NCBI RefSeq assembly: GCF_900105725.1 | Contig: NZ_FNLM01000034.1 | Coordinates: 4,278,001 to 4,342,000 of the forward strand | DNA: 64,000 nucleotides | Direction of reading: 5' to 3' | Origin: Gordonia westfalica | GTDB taxonomy: Bacteria; Actinomycetota; Actinomycetes; Mycobacteriales; Mycobacteriaceae | Part shown: positions 8,802-17,631 of the stretch, piece after piece | How positions within the stretch are numbered: the first letter of the stretch is position 1 | Layout of the letters: every line of letters starts with the position of its first letter | The notes under the pieces: generated by a model | Database searches by the model: none | What the model saw: the letters and a program-made list of their open reading frames with translations, nothing else | What the model was told of the DNA's origin: nothing | Position numbers and translations under genes: made by a program

Positions 8802-9940
8802 GAGCGGCGCCACACACAGCGTTCGACGAGGGAGGTCAGGGCCTGACGGGTCCGCTCGTCGACCGAAGCGCCCGCGACGACGCCGAGGGCGTCCTCGGCG
8901 AGTTCGGTGATGCGCTGCTCGACGCGCTCGAGTGCGCCTGTCGACTCCAGGATCTCGCGCATCCGGGCGGCACCGTCGGCGTCGAGCTCCGGGTTTCCGA
9001 GACAGTCGGCGATCACCCGCCGCTCCATCCGGTTGGCCGATTCCTCGGCGAGTGCCATCAGCATGGTGCGCTTGCCCTCGCGGATGTCGTCGATCGCCGG
9101 CTTGCCGGTGACCTTCTCGTCGCCGAAGACGCCGAGGATGTCGTCGCGCAGCTGGAATGCCTCACCGGCGCTGAGTCCGATGCGGTCGTAGTCCGCGAGG
9201 AGTTCGGCGCCGGCGCCGGCGAGGGTGCCGCCGAGACGAAGCGGTTGGCCGATGCTGTAGCGGGCGCTCTTGTAGCGGAGGATGCGTTCGGTGCGGTCGG
9301 CGTCGGTGTGGTCCTCGGTCTGACTCAGCATGTCCAGGTACTGCCCCGCATATGCCTCGTCGCGCATCTCCGTCCAGGTCGCGCGGACGGCCTGCCGGGT
9401 GTCACGGCCGACGGTGTCGACGGCGGCGGCGACGAGATCGTCCGACCACGAGAGACACATGTCGCCGACGAGGATCGCGACGGCGGTACCCCAGGTGTCG
9501 GAATTGCCGCGACGCGCGGCGGCGCGATGCGTGTCGGAGAAGTGTCGGTGGACCGTGGGGAGGCCGCGACGGGTGTCGGAATCGTCCATCACGTCGTCGT
9601 GGACCAGCGCGGCGAAGTGGAACAGCTCGATCGCGGACGCCAACTCGACGACACCGGGCACCGACAGTCCCCGCGCCGCACCGCGTGCACCCCACAGGCA
9701 GAAGGCGGCGCGCAGGCGCTTCCCACCGCCGATGCGCGCACCGACGGCATCCACCGCGGGGGTGAGCTCGGAACCCACCTTCTGCAGGGTGAGCGCGTGG
9801 CGGCGGAAGTGAGCGGTCAGGACCTCTTCGACGAGTTCCAGTTCGGTCGTCGCGTCGTCGATCGCGCGAAGAGAGGAGCCGGTGTCGAGGACAGGCCGGT
9901 GGGGGAGGGATGAGTCGGTCATCTCGGCGGTCTGTGTCAT
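8798..9940 (-). CDS. crtE: geranylgeranyl diphosphate synthase
   Basis: A 380-residue trans-isoprenyl diphosphate synthase making the C20 precursor of carotenoids. GGKRLRAAFCLWG, the first Asp-rich motif LVHDDVMDDSDTRRG, and the second motif FQLRDDILGVFGDE are all intact. The start at 9940 (MTQTAEMTDS) follows GAAGGGCCTCGAC. The open frame continues much further upstream, but that part overlaps the divergent small membrane-protein gene and is not typical of the family. It is the first gene of the crtE-crtA-cruF-cruG-crtD operon. Confidence 0.92.
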   Translation of the reverse strand: MTQTAEMTDSSLPHRPVLDTGSSLRAIDDATTELELVEEVLTAHFRRHALTLQKVGSELTPAVDAVGARIGGGKRLRAAFCLWGARGAARGLSVPGVVELASAIELFHFAALVHDDVMDDSDTRRGLPTVHRHFSDTHRAAARRGNSDTWGTAVAILVGDMCLSWSDDLVAAAVDTVGRDTRQAVRATWTEMRDEAYAGQYLDMLSQTEDHTDADRTERILRYKSARYSIGQPLRLGGTLAGAGAELLADYDRIGLSAGEAFQLRDDILGVFGDEKVTGKPAIDDIREGKRTMLMALAEESANRMERRVIADCLGNPELDADGAARMREILESTGALERVEQRITELAEDALGVVAGASVDERTRQALTSLVERCVWRRS

Positions 9941-10063
9941 GTCGAGGCCCTTCGGGGGTGCGGGGTCGGCTGGAGGGTCCGATGGCTGCGGGTACCCGGT
10001 CTTCGGAGCGGTGACACGCGGCGGATGGGTGCCGGACCGCGGGCTGCCGGTAAGTTGGGTCGT

Positions 10064-10357
10064 ATGGCAGTGGATGCAACGGTGCCCGTGGTGGCCGTCG
10101 GTCTGGTCGGCGGTTTCGCGGCGGCCCGATACAGCGGACGACGAGAACTCGGCGGGGTGGTTCTCGCGACGGCGGGTGCCTGGTGCACTCGTCAGTGGGC
10201 GGTCAAGAAGGGTCCGGTGGTGGCCGGCGGGCTGCTCGCCGGGTACCTGGCGGCCTTCGGCGGGTCGCATCCTCTCGCGAAGAAGATCGGTGCCTGGCCT
10301 GCAGTCGGCGCGGTGACCGTCGCAGCGGCCGGCGCGACGGCGATCGCCACCCGCTGA
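10064..10357 (+). CDS. small hydrophobic membrane protein
   Basis: A 97-residue protein with three or four hydrophobic segments (VPVVAVGLVGGFAAARY, LGGVVLATAGAWCT, VVAGGLLAGYLAAFGG, WPAVGAVTVAAAGATAI). The ATG at 10064 sits just upstream of AVDATVPV; an in-frame ATG at 10025 would add 13 polar residues. It is divergent from crtE across about 120 bp. I do not recognise a named family and no function is proposed beyond membrane location. Confidence 0.7.
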   Translation: MAVDATVPVVAVGLVGGFAAARYSGRRELGGVVLATAGAWCTRQWAVKKGPVVAGGLLAGYLAAFGGSHPLAKKIGAWPAVGAVTVAAAGATAIATR

Positions 10358-10415
10358 GACCGCCTCCCGCGGAATCCTCGCGGGCCGTGGTGGCCCGACG
10401 TTACGATCGGCTCCC

Positions 10416-11696
10416 ATGACCACGGGATACGGGCGAGCGCGGCAGAACGACATCTACACCGTTGGTGTCCACCGGCGAAAGCCCCGTGTACCAACGGATT
10501 TCGCGGAACTGGAGCGTCGCGCCAAGCGGGCGATGTCGGCCCGCGCGTGGGCGTACATCGGCGGTGGTGCCGGTGAGGGTCGCACGATGGCGGCCAACCG
10601 TCAGGCCCTGGACCGGTGGGCGATCGTGCCGCGAATCCTTCGCGACGTCTCCGAGCGAAACCTCGAGGTGGAACTGTTCGGGCGCCGCATCCCGGCGCCG
10701 GTGCTGTTCGCGCCGGTCGGCGCCGGGTCGCTCGCCGCTCCGGAAGCCGACCGGCTGATCGGTCACGCGGCCGCGGAACTCGGTGTGCCCTATATCTTCT
10801 CGAACCAGGCGAGCGTGCCGATGGAGGCGGTGGCCGCCGAGATGGACGGCGTGACCGCAGGTGCCCCGCGCTGGTTCCAGTTGTACTGGTCCACCGACGA
10901 CGACCTGGTCGACAGCCTGCTGGCCCGTGCGGAGTCGATCAGCGCCGACGCGGTGGTGGTCACCCTGGACACCACGATGCTCGGCTGGCGCCCCCAGGAC
11001 CTGAACCTGGGATCGCTGCCGTTCGCACGGGGTGAGGGGATCGCTCAGTACACCTCGGACCGGCGCTTCGTCGACATCGTCGCCGAACGCCTGCGCGCGG
11101 CCACCGCGGAGCGGCCCGAGATCTCGGTCGGCGCCATCGCGACGCTGATCTCGATCACGCGCAACGCACCCGGGCGCTTCCTCGCGAATCTCACGTCGGC
11201 CCAACCGCGCGCCGCGGTGCAGACCTTCCTCGACATCTACTCACGCCCGTCGTTGAGCTGGGACGACCTCGCGGGTCTCCGCGCCCGGACGTCGCTGCCG
11301 ATCGTGCTCAAGGGCGTGCTGCATCCCGACGACGCCCGCCGCGCCGTCGACGCCGGGGTCGACGGGATCATCGTGTCCAACCACGGCGGACGCCAGATCG
11401 ACGGTGCGATCAGCACGATCGACGCCCTCGAGGAGATCGCTCCGGCGGTCGACGGCCGGATCAAGGTGCTCATCGACTCCGGGATCTACACCGGCGCGGA
11501 TGTGTTCAAGGCACTCGCCCTCGGCGCCGACGCCGCCTGCATCGGCCGGCCGCACATGTACGGTCTCGCGCTCGCGGGTGCGGACGGCGCCCGTGATGCG
11601 GTCGCCGACATCATCGCCGAACTCGACCTCACCCTCGGACTCGCCGGCCACACCGACGTCACCGAACTGGATCGCGACGCGTTGCGTCGGGTGTAG
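10416..11696 (+). CDS. FMN-dependent alpha-hydroxy-acid dehydrogenase / lactate 2-monooxygenase-like
   Basis: A 426-residue (S)-2-hydroxy-acid oxidase-family enzyme with a TIM-barrel fold. Visible signatures are the FMN-binding PVLFAPVGAGSL, WFQLYWSTDDDL, LPIVLKGVLHPDDA (Lys near N5 of FMN) and the active-site SNHGGRQIDGA with its catalytic His. The long loop rich in Ala and Pro (LTSAQPRAAVQTFLDIYSRP) resembles lactate 2-monooxygenase rather than glycolate oxidase. Substrate remains uncertain. It stands alone, followed by intergenic repeats and a strong terminator. Confidence 0.85.
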   Translation: MTTGYGRARQNDIYTVGVHRRKPRVPTDFAELERRAKRAMSARAWAYIGGGAGEGRTMAANRQALDRWAIVPRILRDVSERNLEVELFGRRIPAPVLFAPVGAGSLAAPEADRLIGHAAAELGVPYIFSNQASVPMEAVAAEMDGVTAGAPRWFQLYWSTDDDLVDSLLARAESISADAVVVTLDTTMLGWRPQDLNLGSLPFARGEGIAQYTSDRRFVDIVAERLRAATAERPEISVGAIATLISITRNAPGRFLANLTSAQPRAAVQTFLDIYSRPSLSWDDLAGLRARTSLPIVLKGVLHPDDARRAVDAGVDGIIVSNHGGRQIDGAISTIDALEEIAPAVDGRIKVLIDSGIYTGADVFKALALGADAACIGRPHMYGLALAGADGARDAVADIIAELDLTLGLAGHTDVTELDRDALRRV

Positions 11697-11850
11697 GCGC
11701 GCGCGTTTCGACACGGCGCCTCGCTCCGCTCGGTGCCGGCTCAACGGGCGGGGAGGGGGCGTCGCTGCGCTCCTCGCCTGCTCAACGAGCGGGACACGGA
11801 TCGTCGCTGTGCTCGGTGCCGGCTCAACGGGCGGGGAGGGGCTCATCGAA
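11697..11850. repeat. intergenic repeat cluster
   Basis: This cluster holds three partial units sharing GCTCAACGGGCGGGGAGGGG and GTCGCTGCGCTCCTCG or CTCGGTGCCG. Similar sequence recurs at 17471-17631. No coding potential is seen. Confidence 0.65.
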
Positions 11851-11862
11851 CGGGAAACCGAA

Positions 11863-11897
11863 AAGCCCGTCCCGCTTGGCGTGAGCGGGACGGGCTT
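11863..11897. terminator. bidirectional Rho-independent-type terminator
   Basis: A perfect 14-bp stem AAGCCCGTCCCGCT/AGCGGGACGGGCTT with a 7-nt loop, flanked by A-rich sequence on one side and TT on the other. It sits between the convergent ends of the hydroxy-acid oxidase and MpaB-like genes. Confidence 0.85.
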
Positions 11898-11916
11898 CCC
11901 CCAACCAGGAGACGGA

Positions 11917-12870
11917 TCAGACCAGCGGGCGGCCGGTGCGCATCCGCCAGCGGACGTCCGCCAGCAGCAGGTTGAACGGGAACCCGCGGATCACCTTCGG
12001 GGCCCGCGTGACGATGGCGCGCAGGACTGCGTTGTGCTTGTCGAAGAAGAGCTCCTGCCACGGCGACAGCCGGACGTCCATCTTGCGGCGGAAGTTGTCC
12101 GGCAGGAAGCCGATGGCGAGGATCTGGAAGTACCAGCCCAGCACCTTGGAGACGATCGGGCCGAGGAACTCGGCGCGGGCGATCTGCATCAGGTACTCGC
12201 GGATCACCGGGTCGATCTCGAGGGTCTCGACCGTGGAGTTCCAGTACTCCTCGAAGGCCGCACGGTCGGCCGGCCAGGCCTCGCGCGGTACCTGCAGCGT
12301 GGTGCCGAGGACGGCGCCGGCCTGGTAGAACTCGTCGGTCACCTCGGTGACGCCGCCATAGATGCGGTGCATGTCCTCGGTGCCGCGGTAGAGACAGGCC
12401 GCGACCCACAGCTGGAGATTCTGGTCGAAGGCGTTGTACTTGACCGGGCTGTCGGCGGTCGACCGCACGTGGGCGTGGGCCTTGCCGATGGCCTTTCGGT
12501 AGGCCTTGCGGTCCTTGGCGTTGCCCATGCCCGCGACCGCGAGGTAGCTCAGCGTCGTGCGGCCGCGCTTGAGCGGATGCTTGAACAGGTTGCCCGTGTC
12601 CACCTTCGACTCGTACACGCCGTAGCCGACGGCGGGCATGCTGAGCTGCATGATGACGTTTGCTGCGCCGGCGAGGACTCCGACCCCGAGCGGGTCGAGA
12701 GGTGCCGACGGGAGGGCGTCGAGCTCGGCGCGCGACATGCGTGCGGTGGACGGCAGGAACTCGGTGTCCGGGCGTTCGGCGGTGAGGAACTCCTCGACCT
12801 CCGCAGTCACGTCGGCCGACGATTGCGGCGACAGGGCCGAGCTTCCACTGGTGATAGGCTCCGATGCCAT
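11917..12870 (-). CDS. MpaB-family / DUF2236 oxygenase-like protein
   Basis: A 317-residue protein of the DUF2236 family, which includes latex-clearing protein-like haem oxygenases and fungal MpaB. Family-like stretches are RTLSYLAVAGMGNAKDR, HAHVRSTADSPVKYNAFDQNLQLWVAACLYRG and GVTEVTDEFYQAG. The start at 12870 follows AAGGAGGGGTTCG; the open frame further upstream would run through the operator palindromes. It is divergent from a TetR gene across an 83-bp region with two palindromes. The substrate is not evident. Confidence 0.8.
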   Translation of the reverse strand: MASEPITSGSSALSPQSSADVTAEVEEFLTAERPDTEFLPSTARMSRAELDALPSAPLDPLGVGVLAGAANVIMQLSMPAVGYGVYESKVDTGNLFKHPLKRGRTTLSYLAVAGMGNAKDRKAYRKAIGKAHAHVRSTADSPVKYNAFDQNLQLWVAACLYRGTEDMHRIYGGVTEVTDEFYQAGAVLGTTLQVPREAWPADRAAFEEYWNSTVETLEIDPVIREYLMQIARAEFLGPIVSKVLGWYFQILAIGFLPDNFRRKMDVRLSPWQELFFDKHNAVLRAIVTRAPKVIRGFPFNLLLADVRWRMRTGRPLV

Positions 12871-12893
12871 CGAACCCCTCCTTGTCGGATTTA

Positions 12894-12922
12894 GGAAACG
12901 TTTGTTTCCCGTTTTATAAAAC
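12894..12922. promoter_or_regulatory. TetR-type operator palindromes in the divergent promoter
   Basis: GGAAAC-GTTT-GTTTCC (12894-12909) is an inverted repeat, followed at once by the perfect 12-bp palindrome GTTTTATAAAAC (12911-12922). They lie between the MpaB-like gene and the divergent TetR gene and are the natural binding sites for that TetR protein. Assignment is by position and symmetry. Confidence 0.65.
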
Positions 12923-12953
12923 ATGAACTTACTGGGGTGTCAAGATAGGAACC

Positions 12954-13658
12954 ATGGGAAGAGGACCTTCGACCCCGGAAAACGGGTCCGACGCCGCCGC
13001 GTCGGATTCGGCTGCTTCCCTGCGCGCGTACGGCGGGGAGGGCGGCGACACCCGGGTCGCGCGACGACGCGCATCTCTGATCGACGCAGCTCTGGACCTG
13101 CTCGGCGCCGATGACGCCGAGGCCGTCACGGTTCGCGGCGTCTGCCGGCGGGCCGGCCTGACCGCACGCTATTTCTACGAGAGCTTCGAGTCGGTCGATC
13201 AGCTCGTCGGCGTGGTGTACGACGAGATCATCGAGGAGATCGCCCATCGGAGTCTCGCGGCGTTCTCCGAGGGGGCGACCATGCGCATGAAGGTGTCCGG
13301 CGCGGTCGCGGCGATCGTCGATCTCATCGACCAGGACCGTCGTAAGGGGCGGCTCCTGTTCTCGCAGGCGCTGCTGAGCCCGGTGATCGCGGCGAAGCGG
13401 TCGGAGTCGACGGCCCTGTTCGCGGGCCTGACGCTCCAGAGCACCTCGGCGATCCTCGATGTGCACGTCGGCCCGGCCGAGGCCGCGGGCGTGGCGCACT
13501 ACCAGGTGGGCGGACTGAGCCGTCTGCTCGCCGCATGGCTCGAAGGCGACGTCGAGCTCTCGAAGTCGGACGTCGTGGACCTCAGTATCGCGTTGCTCGT
13601 GTCGCCGGCCGAAATCCTGGAGAAGAGCCTGTCCCACGGCAGCGCCGATGGTGAGTAG
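12954..13658 (+). CDS. TetR-family regulator
   Basis: A 234-residue TetR protein with a Ser/Gly-rich N-terminal extension. The HTH spans about residues 40-88 (RRRASLIDAALDLLGADDAEAVTVRGVCRRAGLTARYFYESFES). It is divergent from the MpaB-like oxygenase gene, which it probably represses. The next gene, also TetR, starts 28 nt after its stop. Confidence 0.88.
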   Translation: MGRGPSTPENGSDAAASDSAASLRAYGGEGGDTRVARRRASLIDAALDLLGADDAEAVTVRGVCRRAGLTARYFYESFESVDQLVGVVYDEIIEEIAHRSLAAFSEGATMRMKVSGAVAAIVDLIDQDRRKGRLLFSQALLSPVIAAKRSESTALFAGLTLQSTSAILDVHVGPAEAAGVAHYQVGGLSRLLAAWLEGDVELSKSDVVDLSIALLVSPAEILEKSLSHGSADGE

Positions 13659-13686
13659 TGCTGCGGCGAAAGATAGGGTCGATCCC

Positions 13687-14334
13687 ATGAGCAGCGGATC
13701 CGGCGAAACCGACGTACGACCGGCGAAGCAACCTCTGGGCGCCTGGCGTGACTACGGCGAGCCAGAGCTCCCGATCCCGCTCGCCGCAGCCCTCGCGGCG
13801 TTCGCCGAGCAGGGGTATCACGGAACGTCGGTGCGGGAGATCGCCGCGCGGGCGAACCTCTCGGTGCCCGGGCTGTACCACCACTACCCGTCGAAGCAGT
13901 CGTTGCTGCAGGGTCTGCTCGAACGCACCATGACCGACCTGCTGGCCCGGTCGGAGGCGGCCATCGTGGAAGCCGGACCCGAACCGGTGAAGCAGTTCGA
14001 CGCGGTCGTCGAGTCGCTGTTGCGGTTCCACATGTACCGCCGTGAGCAGGCCTTCGTCGGTTCCACGGAGATCCGGAGCCTCGACGACGACTACCGGCCG
14101 AAGTACATCGGCCACCGTGACCGCCAGCAGCGCATGGTCGACGAGATCGTCTTCGCCGGTGTCGAGGCGGGCGACTTCACCACCGAGTACCCGAAGGACG
14201 CGGCCCGCGCCGTCGCCACCATGTGTGTCGGCGTCTCGACCTGGTTCAAGCTCGATGGTCTGTTGGGCCCGGACGAACTGATCTCACGGAATCTCCAGCT
14301 CGCCCGTGCGCTGGTCGGCTACCGCACCACCTGA
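13687..14334 (+). CDS. TetR-family regulator (fatty-acid gene type)
   Basis: A 215-residue TetR protein. Its HTH includes YHGTSVREIAARANLSVPGLYHHYPSKQSLLQGL, typical of regulators near acyl-CoA metabolism genes. ATG 13687 is preferred; an in-frame ATG at 13648 would overlap the preceding gene. It lies 123 bp upstream of the acyl-CoA dehydrogenase operon on the same strand and is its likely regulator. Confidence 0.87.
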   Translation: MSSGSGETDVRPAKQPLGAWRDYGEPELPIPLAAALAAFAEQGYHGTSVREIAARANLSVPGLYHHYPSKQSLLQGLLERTMTDLLARSEAAIVEAGPEPVKQFDAVVESLLRFHMYRREQAFVGSTEIRSLDDDYRPKYIGHRDRQQRMVDEIVFAGVEAGDFTTEYPKDAARAVATMCVGVSTWFKLDGLLGPDELISRNLQLARALVGYRTT

Positions 14335-14457
14335 CGGCACGGATTTCATCCGGTCCGCCTTGACCGCGGTGGCAACGCCTGGCAAGGTATGGACGGCCGA
14401 ACGATCGCTCGGTCGGCGTCGGGGAAAGTTCCCGTCGGTCCAGCCAAAGGAGTCACG

Positions 14458-15672
14458 ATGCCCATAGACCTGCGCCACGATCCCGCGGTGGTCGAGCTCG
14501 TCGAGAAGACCGAACGTTTCGTTCGCGACTACGTGTTGCCGCTCGAGGATGCGAACGCCGGCGACATCACGGCAGCCGGCGGCGACGACCTCCGCCGCGA
14601 GATGAATGCAAAGGCCAAGGCGGAGGGCATCTTCGCGCCACACGCACCGGTCGAGTTCGGCGGACACGGACTGGACATGGCCGACCGCGCACCGGTTTTC
14701 GAGGCAGCGGGCTACTCCACCTTCGGTCCGGTGGCGCTGCACATCGGTGCGCCGGACGAGGGCAACATCCACATGCTCGAGCGCATCGCCAGCGAAGAGC
14801 AGCGTCACAAGTACCTGGCCCCGCTCGCCACGGGCGAGGTGCGTTCGGCCTTCGCGATGACCGAACCGGCGCCGGGGGCGGGTTCGGACCCCAATGCGCT
14901 GCGGACGCAGGCGGTCCGCGTCGACGGCGGCTGGAAGATCAACGGCAAGAAGCACTTCATCACCGGCGCCGAGGGCGCGGGATTCTTCATCATCATGGCC
15001 CGCACCGCGGGCTCGCCGGGTGATCGCGGCGGCGCGACGATGTTCCTGTCTCCGGCCGGCACCCCGGGAATCACCGTCGGTCGCCACATCAACACCATCG
15101 ACAAGGCGATGATCGGCGGACACTGCGAGGTCACCTTCGACGACCTCTTCGTGCCCGACGCCGACATCCTCGGCGAGGTCGACGAGGGCTACCGCTACGC
15201 GCAGGTCCGGCTCGGCCCCGCCCGCATGACCCACGTCATGCGCTGGCTCGGCGCCGCCAAGCGCTGCCACGACGTCGCGGTCGACTATGTCTCGCGCCGT
15301 GAGGGTTTCGGTGGCCGCCTCGGCGACCTCGGCATGATCCAGCAGATGATCGCCGACAACGAGATCGACCTGGCCGCCTCGCGCGCGCTCCTGCTCAAGG
15401 CATGCCACGAGCTGGACCTGGGCAACCACGCCTCCGACGAGACCTCGATCGCCAAGACGTTTGCCGGTGAGGCATATTCGCGCATCGCCGACCGCAGCAT
15501 CCAGATGTGCGGTGGCCTCGGCGTCTCCGCCGACCTGCCGATCGCGCGCCTGGCGCAGGAACTCCGTCCGTTCCGTGTCTACGACGGTCCGTCCGAGGTC
15601 CATCGCTGGGCCATCGCGCGCCGCGCCGTCGGCCGTGCGAAGAAGGCTCAGGCCGCGGCGGGTGCGAAATGA
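14458..15672 (+). CDS. acyl-CoA dehydrogenase (ACAD10/11-like)
   Basis: A 404-residue flavin acyl-CoA dehydrogenase. FAMTEPAPGAGSDPNALRT is the FAD/substrate loop, QMCGGLGVSADLP the C-terminal FAD contact, and YDGPSEVHRWAIARR carries the likely catalytic Glu near the C-terminus. ATG 14458 follows AAAGGAGTCACG. The stop overlaps the next start (ATGA). Pairing with an APH-type kinase mirrors the fused kinase-dehydrogenase proteins ACAD10/11, pointing to 4-hydroxyacyl-CoA or branched acyl-CoA use. Confidence 0.88.
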   Translation: MPIDLRHDPAVVELVEKTERFVRDYVLPLEDANAGDITAAGGDDLRREMNAKAKAEGIFAPHAPVEFGGHGLDMADRAPVFEAAGYSTFGPVALHIGAPDEGNIHMLERIASEEQRHKYLAPLATGEVRSAFAMTEPAPGAGSDPNALRTQAVRVDGGWKINGKKHFITGAEGAGFFIIMARTAGSPGDRGGATMFLSPAGTPGITVGRHINTIDKAMIGGHCEVTFDDLFVPDADILGEVDEGYRYAQVRLGPARMTHVMRWLGAAKRCHDVAVDYVSRREGFGGRLGDLGMIQQMIADNEIDLAASRALLLKACHELDLGNHASDETSIAKTFAGEAYSRIADRSIQMCGGLGVSADLPIARLAQELRPFRVYDGPSEVHRWAIARRAVGRAKKAQAAAGAK

Positions 15673-16685
15673 CCGGAGTCGAATCAGCTCTCGAGGCGGA
15701 CAAACTCCGTCGGCTCCTCGTCGACAACGGCGTCGAGCTCGCCGGTGACCTGTCCATCGACCTCATCAGCGGTGGCAAGTCGAACCTGACCTACACCGTC
15801 ACCGACGGCACGACCCGGTGGGTCGCGCGTCGTCCGCCGACCGGTGGCCTCACCCCGTCAGCCCACGACATGAACCGCGAGTGGGCGGTCACCAGTGCGC
15901 TGCAGTCGACTTCGGTGCCGGTCGCGCGGACTGTCGCCTTCGACGCCGACGGTTCGATCATCGGCGCGCCCTGCACCGTCGTCGAGTTCGTCGACGGACG
16001 TGTGGTGCGCACCGCGGAGGATCTCGCTGCGTACTCCGATGACGACGTGGCCGCCAACCTCGACGGACTCGTCCGGACCCTCGCCGACCTGCACGCCGTC
16101 GATTACCAGGCGGTCGGCCTCGGTGAGTTCGGTCGTCCGGCGGGATTCGCTGCGCGACAGGTGAAGCTGTGGGCCCGGCAGTGGGGTCACGTGAAGACGC
16201 GCGAGTTGCCCGACGTGGAGCGCCTCGTCGAGGCGCTGTCCGAACGGGTTCCCGAGAAGGCCCGGGAATCGGTGGTGCACGGCGACTTCCGCGTCGACAA
16301 CACCATCATCGACGCGAACGACCCGGCACGGATCGCTGCCGTCGTCGACTGGGAGATGTCGACGCTCGGTGACCCGCTCACCGACGTCGCGCTCATGTGC
16401 GTGTACCGGACCGGGGCTTTCGACCAGGTGCTCGGTTTCTCTGCGGCGTGGACCAGCGACCGTTACGCGTCGGTGGACGCGATCGCGGAGAAGTACTCCA
16501 CCGCAACCGGTTCCGACCTCGGCGACTGGGACTTCTACCTCGGTCTCGCCAACCTGAAGCTCGGTGTGATCGCCGAGGGCATCACCTACCGCGCCCTCTC
16601 GGGTGCGTCGTCGGGCGACGGCGCCGAGCGTGCGGGCGAGGCCACCGCGGCCTTCATCGCCGACGGCCTGCGCCACATCAGCTGA
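15669..16685 (+). CDS. APH-family phosphotransferase (acyl-CoA kinase-like)
   Basis: A 338-residue protein kinase-like/APH domain protein. Visible are a Gly-rich GGKSNLTYTV, VHGDFRVDNTIID (catalytic loop, HGDxxxxN) and VVDWEMSTLGDPLTDVA (DxD metal motif). The ATG overlaps the upstream stop by 4 nt. In human ACAD10/11 and bacterial LvaA such domains phosphorylate 4-hydroxyacyl-CoA before dehydratase/dehydrogenase steps. It is unlikely to be an antibiotic kinase given its partner. Confidence 0.85.
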   Translation: MTGVESALEADKLRRLLVDNGVELAGDLSIDLISGGKSNLTYTVTDGTTRWVARRPPTGGLTPSAHDMNREWAVTSALQSTSVPVARTVAFDADGSIIGAPCTVVEFVDGRVVRTAEDLAAYSDDDVAANLDGLVRTLADLHAVDYQAVGLGEFGRPAGFAARQVKLWARQWGHVKTRELPDVERLVEALSERVPEKARESVVHGDFRVDNTIIDANDPARIAAVVDWEMSTLGDPLTDVALMCVYRTGAFDQVLGFSAAWTSDRYASVDAIAEKYSTATGSDLGDWDFYLGLANLKLGVIAEGITYRALSGASSGDGAERAGEATAAFIADGLRHIS

Positions 16686-16723
16686 GTGTCACACGGAACA
16701 GGCAGAAGTACGAGGACGAGTAC

Positions 16724-17470
16724 ATGAGCGAAGTGTCGAACACCCGGTCCGCACTGGTCACCGGCGCATCCCGTGGCATCGGTGCGGCGATCGCCGCACG
16801 GTTCGCCGCGGACGGTTGGGACCTGACGATCAGCGCGCGCGGCCGGGAAGCGTTGGAGAAGAAGGCTGCCGAGCTGCGCGAGCACGGCGCCGGCCGGGTG
16901 GAGGTCGTGCCGGCCGACATGACCGATGCGGAGGCGATCACCGCGCTCGGCACCGCCCATGCGGAGGCCTTCGGGCGCTGTGACGCGTTGATCATCAACG
17001 CGGGCATGGGTTCCAAGGGCGCGGTGGCGGATATGCCGGTCAAGCGTTTCGACCGTCTCTACGAGGTCAACGTACGGGCTCCGTACATCCTGCTGCAGTC
17101 GGTCCTGCCGACGCTTCGCGCCACCGCAGAAGCCAACGGGGCGGCGAAAGTCATTGCAGTGGCGTCTATCACCGGCGTCTACCCGGAGCCCGAGCTATCC
17201 GCCTACGGTGCGACCAAGGCCGCGTTGATCTCGCTGTGCGAGACGTTCAACCTCGAGGAGTCGGAGAACGGCGTGAGCGCGACGACGATCGCTCCGGGTT
17301 ACGTGGCCACCGACATGACCGACTGGCTCAAGGACCGCATCCCGAAGGACGAGATGATCACGGCCGATGACGTCGCCGTTGTCGCACACTCGATCACGCA
17401 GCTGTCGCGGTACGCGGTGCTCCCGAACGTGGTGCTCACCCGTCCGGGCGCGAACCTGCATCGGGCGTAG
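16724..17470 (+). CDS. short-chain dehydrogenase/reductase
   Basis: A 248-residue classical SDR. ALVTGASRGIGAAIAARFA is the TGxxxGxG cofactor motif, INAGMGS replaces NNAG, and the catalytic Ser/Tyr/Lys lie in VASITGVYPEPELSAYGATKAAL. It starts at 16724, 38 nt after the kinase gene, and is the third gene of that operon, probably oxidising a hydroxyacyl intermediate. Substrate is not determined. Confidence 0.87.
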   Translation: MSEVSNTRSALVTGASRGIGAAIAARFAADGWDLTISARGREALEKKAAELREHGAGRVEVVPADMTDAEAITALGTAHAEAFGRCDALIINAGMGSKGAVADMPVKRFDRLYEVNVRAPYILLQSVLPTLRATAEANGAAKVIAVASITGVYPEPELSAYGATKAALISLCETFNLEESENGVSATTIAPGYVATDMTDWLKDRIPKDEMITADDVAVVAHSITQLSRYAVLPNVVLTRPGANLHRA

Positions 17471-17631
17471 TCGGGGACCTCGATACGCGGCGTGCTCGCT
17501 CCGCTCGGTCGTCGCTACTCGGCCGGCGGAGCGGGGGCGTTCCTGTATGGGGTGGTGGCTGACTCGGCCGACGGAGCCGGTGGCGTTCCTGTGTGGGGTA
17601 GGAGGTCAGAACCCCTCCACCACAGACGATC
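17471..17631. repeat. intergenic repeats between convergent genes
   Basis: It contains the GTGCTCGCTCCGCTCGGTCGTCGCTACTCGG-type repeat and two imperfect units with (A/G)CTCGGCCG(A/G)CGGAGC, each followed by GGGGGCGTTCCTGT or GGTGGCGTTCCTGT and TGGGGT. No gene is apparent in these 160 bp. Confidence 0.55.

Noticed and set aside
14284..15603. 439-codon minus-strand open frame
   Set aside because: Antisense to the acyl-CoA dehydrogenase gene, which has clear family motifs.
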